Shown here piece after piece: positions 6,201 to 11,177 of a DNA stretch of 11,177 bases. The translations under genes were made by a program, and so were the position numbers. Under the pieces are notes generated by a model. That model had not been told where the DNA came from, did not search any database, and saw only the letters and a list, made by a program, of their open reading frames with translations. Location of the stretch: positions 16,791 through 27,967 of the forward strand of contig DJMK01000041.1 of assembly GCA_002436485.1 (NCBI GenBank), read 5' to 3'. This DNA comes from Proteobacteria bacterium UBA6492. Lineage in GTDB: Bacteria; Pseudomonadota; Gammaproteobacteria; UBA6429; Thiohalophilaceae. Within the stretch, counting starts at the first letter, position 1; each line of letters begins with the position of its first letter.

Positions 6201-7541
6201 ATGGCCAAAGACGATGCGCTGTTCCCGATGCTTGAAGCCGTTATTACTGCCATTGATGAGGGTGTCCTCATTTGTGACAAGCAAGGCAATCTACTATATC
6301 AAAACCCGGCAGCGAGAAAACTACTGAATCTCAATGGGAATAAAGAAATCGCGCGGTTGAACAACATCGCAGATTTCAACCTGCAACGCGAGTTATTAAA
6401 AGCCGCCATCGCTGCCGGGGAAGTGGATGCGGCGAGCATGCCCAGTGGTCGATTTGTCACCTTTGAACATAAGTTCACCAATCCCGAAGGCGAACGCTAT
6501 ATTGAATTTCATACCGGGCTGGTTCCCTGCCAGAGCCACGCCAAGGAAGTGCGACTAGTGCTGCTGCGGGACCGTACCCAGCAGCGCCAGCTTGAAGCCG
6601 CCTACAAACGGCATGCCGATCTTGAAAGTAACGATCCCCGCATGCTGGAAATTGTCGCGCGCATTCAACAAATCGCCCCCAGCAGCGCCTCCGTGCTCCT
6701 GCAGGGTGAATCCGGTACCGGCAAGACCCTGCTGGCACGCATGATCCACAAGTTCAGCACACGCGCCTCGGCTCCATTTGTCGAGGTCAACTGTGCTGCC
6801 ATACCTGAAACCCTGATCGAATCCGAACTGTTCGGTCACATCAAGGGGGCTTTTACCGGTGCGACCACGGATCGGCCTGGCCGTTTCCAGGCCGCGAATA
6901 AAGGCACACTGTTCCTGGATGAAATCAGCGAAATTCCCCTGCACCTGCAGGCCAAATTGCTGCGCGCCATCCAGGACCAGGAATTTGAGATGGTCGGTTC
7001 GGACAAGCCAGTCCAGGTAGATGTACGTATCATCGCGGCAACCAATCGCAATCTGCGCGACATGGTGGATGACGGTGAATTTCGTGCCGACCTGTTTTAC
7101 CGTCTGGCGGTGATTCCGCTGACCATTCCGTCATTACGGGAACGCCCTGGCGATATTCCGGTGCTGACCAAGTATTTTTGTGAGCGTCTTGGCGCACGTG
7201 GCTATCCTACCGATATTCAATGCTCACCAGAAGCCATGCGCATGATGATGAATTACCCCTGGCCGGGTAATGTGCGCGAGCTGGAGAATGCCGTGGAGCA
7301 CGGCATCATTTGTGCGCTCGACAAAATAGTCACACCGGATAGCCTGCCACAGGATATCCGTCGTTACTTCGATGGTAGTGCTGGGGAGAAGAGTGTAGAA
7401 AAAGACAACCAGTTATTGCAGGGACACGAGATCAAGGAAGCACTGCGTGTCGCCGATGGCAGTAAGAGTGAAGCGGCACGCCTGCTGGGCATTGACCGCA
7501 CCACCCTGTGGCGTCGAATGCAACGCCTGAATATTGCCTAG
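6201..7541 (+). CDS. Sigma-54-dependent transcriptional activator, PAS-AAA+-Fis HTH
   Basis: A 446-residue bacterial enhancer-binding protein that remodels RpoN polymerase by ATP hydrolysis. An N-terminal PAS-like sensor (about 4-127; AIDEGVLICDKQGNLLYQNPAA) is followed by the AAA+ domain. This has Walker A GESGTGKT (169-176), the sigma-54 contact loop GAFTGA (216-221), Walker B TLFLDE (236-241), arginines in FRADLFYRL (294-302) and PGNVREL (355-361). A Fis-type helix-turn-helix ends it (about 409-446; SKSEAARLLGIDRTTLWRRM). There is no receiver domain, so a small ligand or redox cue sensed by the PAS domain is more likely than phosphorylation. The start at 6201 is preferred because it begins just before the PAS region; an in-frame ATG at 6132 lies inside the dyad and has no ribosome site. 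AGG 11 nt before 6201 is only a weak site. The likely target is the divergent SCP2-like gene. Confidence 0.9.
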   Translation: MAKDDALFPMLEAVITAIDEGVLICDKQGNLLYQNPAARKLLNLNGNKEIARLNNIADFNLQRELLKAAIAAGEVDAASMPSGRFVTFEHKFTNPEGERYIEFHTGLVPCQSHAKEVRLVLLRDRTQQRQLEAAYKRHADLESNDPRMLEIVARIQQIAPSSASVLLQGESGTGKTLLARMIHKFSTRASAPFVEVNCAAIPETLIESELFGHIKGAFTGATTDRPGRFQAANKGTLFLDEISEIPLHLQAKLLRAIQDQEFEMVGSDKPVQVDVRIIAATNRNLRDMVDDGEFRADLFYRLAVIPLTIPSLRERPGDIPVLTKYFCERLGARGYPTDIQCSPEAMRMMMNYPWPGNVRELENAVEHGIICALDKIVTPDSLPQDIRRYFDGSAGEKSVEKDNQLLQGHEIKEALRVADGSKSEAARLLGIDRTTLWRRMQRLNIA

Positions 7542-7648
7542 CAGATCGGCTTGTCACAACCTTTGAGTTTGCAGATGACAAGCAACGTGACAGCGACAGC
7601 AATGACCATCGCAAAACCGGCAATTGTTAGGGAATCAAAATTCAACAC
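7538..7648 (-). CDS. Small single-span membrane protein, 36 residues
   Basis: An unrecognised short gene with a GTG start at 7648, preceded by AAGGTGG with a 7-nt gap, one of the best ribosome sites in the window. After a short polar start (MLNFDS), residues 7-25 are a continuous hydrophobic segment (LTIAGFAMVIAVAVTLLVI), then a basic tail (CKLKGCDKPIC) ends the protein. By the positive-inside rule the C-terminus would face the cytoplasm. Three cysteines lie in a C-x4-C-x4-C spacing (26, 31, 36), so metal, disulfide or lipid modification is conceivable but unproven. The stop overlaps the 3' end of the convergent activator gene by 4 bases. A promoter with a dyad lies 34-61 nt upstream. A TTG three bases further in is an alternative start. 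Confidence 0.6.
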   Translation of the reverse strand: MLNFDSLTIAGFAMVIAVAVTLLVICKLKGCDKPIC

Positions 7649-7681
7649 AAGAATTCCACCTTGAATAAAGTTAATAATTAC

Positions 7682-7709
7682 ATATTAGTAACTACTAATA
7701 TTCTTTCAA
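7682..7709 (-). promoter_or_regulatory. Promoter with overlapping 20-bp dyad for the small membrane protein gene
   Basis: On the minus strand TTGAAA (7709-7704) and TAATAT (7687-7682) are separated by 16 bp, close to sigma-70 consensus. The inverted repeat ATATTAGTA-N2-TACTAATAT (7682-7701) fills most of the spacer and the -10 element, the position expected for a repressor or MerR-like operator. The predicted start is near 7675, leaving a leader of about 27 nt. The wider gap 7649-7767 is AT-rich and has another short repeat (TTCAAG/CTTGAA, 7705-7724), but no T-tract terminator. Confidence 0.45.
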
Positions 7710-7767
7710 GCTCAAATCCTTGAATGTGTGATCCAGATCCGTTTTTGATACCACGTTATGCGCTGAT

Positions 7768-8382
7768 TCAGCGCCGACTATAACCCGGTGGCATTGTGTT
7801 GCGATGGCGCTGATTGAACTGTTCGCGATAAACCGACGTCGCCTTAAGGCCATTAGCCGCAACATCATAGACCTTCCAGCCGTCACGACCACGATAAAAA
7901 TAAAAATCCAGTTGATGGGGATAACCATTGCGCGCATAGGTACGTACCGTGAGCATCATTTCATTCGAATAACGGTTACCACGCGGTGGCAGGTACTGCA
8001 CGCGGCCGGGCTCATACGCAGCCAACTGATGCACCAGTGCGTTTAAAAACACACCACGCAAATAGGAAACAGCTTCCTTACGCTGTTCGCGGCTCATGAA
8101 ACGGGCACGTGGCCCAAGTGACATGCGGCTCATACTGATAAAATCAAAATATCCTGCCAGTTCACGTTCAACAAAATTAACCAGCTTGTCACGATTGTTT
8201 GCGCCACCCCCTTCCAGGAAAGCGAGCACTTTTTCAATGCCTTCACGCAACACCATGCCCGGGTGCTGGGATGGCGTTTGCGCTTGCTGTTCGTAATAAG
8301 GCGGGTATGGACCGGAAGGATTTGCTGACAGCGTAGCAGGTAAAAAGATGATCACACTCAATAACAGGCCAAAGTATTTCAT
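7768..8382 (-). CDS. MlaC/Ttg2D-family periplasmic phospholipid-binding protein
   Basis: A 204-residue exported protein of the MlaC (Ttg2D, toluene-tolerance) family. These proteins carry phospholipids across the periplasm between the outer membrane and an inner-membrane MlaFEDB complex. Signal peptide: MKYFGLLLSVIIFLPATLSA (1-20). Family marks are the helical FDFISMSRMSLG (79-90), the LRGVFLNALVHQLAAYEPG segment (108-126), VRTYARNGYPHQLDFYFY (146-163) and the C-terminal GWKVYDVAANGLKATSVYREQF (168-189). Start: GAGG lies just 4 nt before ATG. The mature N-terminus (21-42) is Pro/Tyr/Gln-rich. No mlaF, E, D or B gene adjoins it; upstream by 119 bp on the same strand is the ybbP-like permease. 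It may serve an mla complex encoded elsewhere, or the neighbouring ABC system; the latter is inference only. Confidence 0.88.
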   Translation of the reverse strand: MKYFGLLLSVIIFLPATLSANPSGPYPPYYEQQAQTPSQHPGMVLREGIEKVLAFLEGGGANNRDKLVNFVERELAGYFDFISMSRMSLGPRARFMSREQRKEAVSYLRGVFLNALVHQLAAYEPGRVQYLPPRGNRYSNEMMLTVRTYARNGYPHQLDFYFYRGRDGWKVYDVAANGLKATSVYREQFNQRHRNTMPPGYSRR

Positions 8383-8501
8383 AATGCCTCGCAGATTAAG
8401 TTTGAATTATCAACAGGGAACGCGATTTTCTAAGGTCACCTTACGCCGTGACTGCAAAAATGTAAACAGCATGCCATGCGGTATGACGGCGAACTGTCAA
8501 A
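8383..8501 (-). promoter_or_regulatory. Intergenic region with possible promoter for the MlaC-like gene
   Basis: On the minus strand TTAGAA (8433-8428) and GATAAT (8411-8406) are 16 bp apart and would start transcription near 8399, leaving a very short leader. A 13-bp dyad TAAGGTCACCTTA (8431-8443) overlaps the -35 element. CGCCGT/ACGGCG repeats (8444-8449 and 8486-8491) enclose a small GCATG hairpin, which may form a structure at the 3' end of the ybbP-like message. None is strong alone. Confidence 0.3.
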
Positions 8502-10988
8502 CTAGCTAGTTCGAAATGTATCAATTGGCGGCTGCTTGAGCACCTTGTTGGTTCCCAGCAGTCCGATCAGGCTGATTAACAGCACACCAAATACAATACC
8601 CAACAGGGTTGGCAGCACGGTAACCTGGTATTCAAACTTGAATACTTCTTTTGCTAACACCCATCCGGTTGCAGTGGCAGCGACACCGGCGATTCCCCCG
8701 GCAATCACACCCAGCATGGCAAACTCGGCAAGCGCCCCCTTGATGATCCAGCTACGTTGTGCGCCCATGGTTCGTAACAAGGCCGCTTCCTGGCGACGTT
8801 CATCCTGGGTGGTCCGCAAGGCCGTTAACATGATGATCACACCGACGGCCAGTGTAAAGAACAGCAAAAATTCAACAGCGGCCGCAATGCGGTCCATGAG
8901 GTTGCGAATACGGGTAATGATGACATCGATATCAATCAGCGTAACATTGGGAAACTGGCGCACCAGTTTTACCAGGTTCGGTGCCTGCTCAGGGGTTAAA
9001 TGCATGCTGCTCACCCAGTTGGCAGGAAATCCTTCCAGAAGTCCCGGTGGCATGAGCGCAAAAAAATTGACCCGAAATGAGTTCCAGTCGATTTTGCGTG
9101 TGTTAAGTAGTTGTACTTCGAGCTGTGTGCCGGCAATGTCAAACTTCAGCCGATCACCGATTTTCAGGTTGAATCGCTGCGCGACCTCAGCATCCAGTGA
9201 AATATAAGGTTTGCCTGCTTCATTAGATCGCCACCAGCGTCCCTTGAGGACTTCGTTACCCGGTCGCAGGTCCTTGTTCCATGAGAGATTGAAATCACGT
9301 AACAATAAACGTTTTGCCTGTGGATGTTCAAAGTCTTCCGCAGTGACTGTGCGACCATTAATGGCAATGAGACGCCCACGTGTCATGGGTGCAAACTCCG
9401 GCTTATTGATTTGTCTTTCCTTGAAAAACTGTTGTACCGGTGCGATTTGATCCTGTTGCACATTTGTCATGAAATAATTAGGAACATCGGCTGGTAAGGT
9501 ATTACGCCATGTTCCCAGCAGCTCGGTACGAATCAGTGAATTAAGCAGAATAAACATGATTCCCAGGCCAAAAGCGGTAATTTGCATAGCAGACAAGTTG
9601 GCCCGCCGTGTGATGTTGGCAAGGCCGTAACGCCAACTAATGCCTATCAGGTTACGCAATGGCTTCATCAGGTAAACTGCCAACCACGCGGAGATATACA
9701 ACGCAGCGATAGTCCCAAGTGAACCGAACAAAATATACTGGGTGACATTCTCGTTACCCAGTCGCCATACCCACAGTGCGAAAATGGCTGCCACGAAGAT
9801 GATCACGAAAAAGAAGCTGAAAACCGGCACCACCTGGTTACGACGTAGGACACGAATCGGTGGCGCCTTGCGTAACAACCAGAATGGCGGCATTATAAAT
9901 GCCAACAGGGTAACCAGCCCGGTAATGGCACCCACCAAAACCGGCGTCATATCCGGTTGCGGCAGATCAGTCACGATCAAATTTGCCATTACCTGGGCCA
10001 GTCCCAGTTGTCCGACATAGCCTATCACGCAACCAATGGCGATCACGATGATGGCAAAGAATAACATTTCAAACAGGAACAACAGGAAAATGCGCGTTGA
10101 AGTCAGGCCGCCGGTACGCAAAATGGCCACGGTATCAATATGCCGGCGAGAATAGCGCAATGCCGCCAGCGCAGTAGCAATGCCCCCCAGTAACACGCTA
10201 ATCAGCGCAATGATATTCAGAAAAAACTCGGAGCGATCGTAGGCGAAGCGTATTTCGGGACGACCATCTCTTACCGAAATCAGCTCTTCACCATGTTGCC
10301 GATCTTTTTTGACCTGGCGAATATAACGCTCAACTTGCTGACGTTCACCGGCAACCAGTAGCCTTTCCTTGAAGCGACTACCCGTTTGCATCAATCTGGT
10401 TGATGCCAGGTCGTCACTGTTTAACATCAGGCGTGGTGCCATTCGAAAAAATTCTCCACCACGGTCCGGTTCATAGTTAATGACGCGACTGATAGTAAAG
10501 CGGCGTGCGCCCAACAGTATGCTGTCACCGACATCCAGCGCCATGGCCTGTAACAGACGAGGTTCTACCCAGACTTCACCACTGGCCGGTTTGCCCCTGG
10601 TTTTTTCTCCGCTAACGAACTGTCGCGTGCTAAGGCGTAAATTGCCTCGCAGGGGATATTGCGCATCGACAGATTTCACTTCCACCAACTGAACCGCATC
10701 CCCTGCCACCAACACGCTGCGAAACAACCTGACTACTGAAACGGACAAGCCAAGCTGCCGAGCCTGCTTGATACGTTGCGAATCGATGGCCTTGCTGGTG
10801 GCAATCACGAAATCTGCTGCAAGTAATTCACTGGATTGCTGGTTCATGGCCAGCTCAACACGGTTAACAAAAAAACCAACCGTCGTAATACTGGCCACGC
10901 ACAACACGAGCGCTAACAACAACAGGTTCAATTCACCAGCTTTCCAGTCACGGTAAAGAAAGCGCAATGCCAGTTTAAGCGTATTCAT
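8502..10988 (-). CDS. ybbP: YbbP-like ABC transporter permease (FtsX/MacB family)
   Basis: An 828-residue inner-membrane permease of the YbbP type, near the roughly 800 residues of the E. coli protein. The N-terminus (RDWKAGELNLLLLALVLCVASITTVGFF, split over 13-40) is characteristic. About ten hydrophobic spans are visible: 20-42, 255-278, 300-328, 350-372, 390-408, 417-440, 466-487, 703-724, 755-778 and 790-812. Large extracytoplasmic domains lie between spans 1 and 2 (about 43-254) and 7 and 8 (about 488-702). The duplicated FtsX-like core has matching cytoplasmic loops (ILRTGGLTS at 289-297; LLRTMGAQRS at 737-746) that would couple to the ATPase. Its ATG overlaps the ATPase stop in ATGA, so the two are translationally coupled. 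In E. coli ybbAP lies beside tesA and has been linked to lipid or hydrophobic-compound handling; here no tesA is in view. Confidence 0.9.
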   Translation of the reverse strand: MNTLKLALRFLYRDWKAGELNLLLLALVLCVASITTVGFFVNRVELAMNQQSSELLAADFVIATSKAIDSQRIKQARQLGLSVSVVRLFRSVLVAGDAVQLVEVKSVDAQYPLRGNLRLSTRQFVSGEKTRGKPASGEVWVEPRLLQAMALDVGDSILLGARRFTISRVINYEPDRGGEFFRMAPRLMLNSDDLASTRLMQTGSRFKERLLVAGERQQVERYIRQVKKDRQHGEELISVRDGRPEIRFAYDRSEFFLNIIALISVLLGGIATALAALRYSRRHIDTVAILRTGGLTSTRIFLLFLFEMLFFAIIVIAIGCVIGYVGQLGLAQVMANLIVTDLPQPDMTPVLVGAITGLVTLLAFIMPPFWLLRKAPPIRVLRRNQVVPVFSFFFVIIFVAAIFALWVWRLGNENVTQYILFGSLGTIAALYISAWLAVYLMKPLRNLIGISWRYGLANITRRANLSAMQITAFGLGIMFILLNSLIRTELLGTWRNTLPADVPNYFMTNVQQDQIAPVQQFFKERQINKPEFAPMTRGRLIAINGRTVTAEDFEHPQAKRLLLRDFNLSWNKDLRPGNEVLKGRWWRSNEAGKPYISLDAEVAQRFNLKIGDRLKFDIAGTQLEVQLLNTRKIDWNSFRVNFFALMPPGLLEGFPANWVSSMHLTPEQAPNLVKLVRQFPNVTLIDIDVIITRIRNLMDRIAAAVEFLLFFTLAVGVIIMLTALRTTQDERRQEAALLRTMGAQRSWIIKGALAEFAMLGVIAGGIAGVAATATGWVLAKEVFKFEYQVTVLPTLLGIVFGVLLISLIGLLGTNKVLKQPPIDTFRTS

Positions 10989-11177
10989 GCAATCGCGCTT
11001 TGTGTGTCAGATTTAATTTCACCACCGGCAATTTCAATAACGCGGCCACAACGTTGCGCCAGTTTCTGATCGTGCGTCGCAATGATGAGGCAGGTTTGTT
11101 TCTCTTTGTTCAGTTCAAATAACAGGTCGATGATCTGCTGGCCGGTATTGAGGTCAAGGTTACCGGTGGGCTCATCG
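10985..11177 (-). CDS. ybbA: YbbA-like ABC transporter ATPase (C-terminal 64 codons; 5' part outside window)
   Basis: The C-terminal end of a cytoplasmic ABC ATPase that would power the YbbP-like permease. The visible part opens in the Walker B/D-loop (DEPTGNLD), followed by NTGQQIIDLLFELN, the switch histidine in IATHDQKLA, and a short tail (GRVIEIAGGEIKSD). DEPTGNLD with ATHD is typical of the LolD/MacB/FtsE/YbbA ATPase group. The Walker A and signature motifs lie beyond the right edge. The stop TGA shares its first two bases with the permease ATG. The YbbA assignment rests on the partner gene. Confidence 0.88.
   Translation of the reverse strand, partial: DEPTGNLDLNTGQQIIDLLFELNKEKQTCLIIATHDQKLAQRCGRVIEIAGGEIKSDTQSAIA

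Noticed and set aside
7550..7582. CTTGTCA/TGACAAG inverted repeat as a terminator for the activator gene
   Set aside because: The loop is 19 bases, no T-tract follows, and it lies in the small membrane protein gene.
8500..8511. 12-bp perfect palindrome AACTAGCTAGTT at the ybbP-like stop codon
   Set aside because: It is short, overlaps the stop codon, has no loop to form a stable hairpin and no partner copy; likely chance.
8536..9207. Long plus-strand open frame opposite the YbbP-like permease
   Set aside because: It is fully antisense to a clear family member and its Ser/Thr/Arg-rich translation looks like a frame shadow.

Overview
The window looks like the chromosome of a gammaproteobacterium of medium GC. 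A YbbA/YbbP-type ABC exporter with the ATPase and permease stop/start overlapping, a periplasmic MlaC-family protein and an AcrA/AcrB-type RND pair all point that way, and the genes are tightly packed. No tRNA, rRNA, CRISPR array, phage gene or insertion sequence was found. The species cannot be told from the sequence.

Left part (1-5373, all minus strand): an apparent operon. It is read from a periplasmic adaptor (membrane fusion protein, 5373-4150) into a large RND inner-membrane transporter (4111-302) and then into a secreted repeat protein cut by the window edge (266-1). Two proteins are odd. The RND transporter carries an extra hydrophobic segment and a lysine-rich, histone-H1-like tail of about 110 residues. 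The adaptor has a Gly/Pro/aromatic-rich stretch where a coiled-coil hairpin is expected. The third gene encodes an 11-residue tandem repeat. No outer-membrane channel gene is visible.

Centre (5507-7541): a compact regulatory module. A small SCP2-like lipid-carrier protein (5920-5507, minus) is divergent from a sigma-54 activator with PAS, AAA+ and Fis-type HTH regions (6201-7541, plus). The spacer holds a textbook -24/-12 sigma-54 promoter aimed at the SCP2 gene. It also holds two TGCA(A/G)CATGTTGCA dyads that fit activator sites, the second lying close to the activator's own start codon.

Right part (7538-11177, all minus strand): the end of a YbbA-like ATPase, a full YbbP-like FtsX-family permease, an MlaC-like periplasmic phospholipid-binding protein standing without other mla genes, and a 36-residue single-span membrane protein. 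The small gene has a good ribosome binding site and a promoter overlapped by a 20-bp dyad.

Taken together, many of the genes handle hydrophobic molecules or the cell envelope: an SCP2-like carrier, an MlaC-like carrier, a YbbAP-like lipid-associated ABC system and an RND pump. That theme is an inference from families and proximity, not proof of one pathway.
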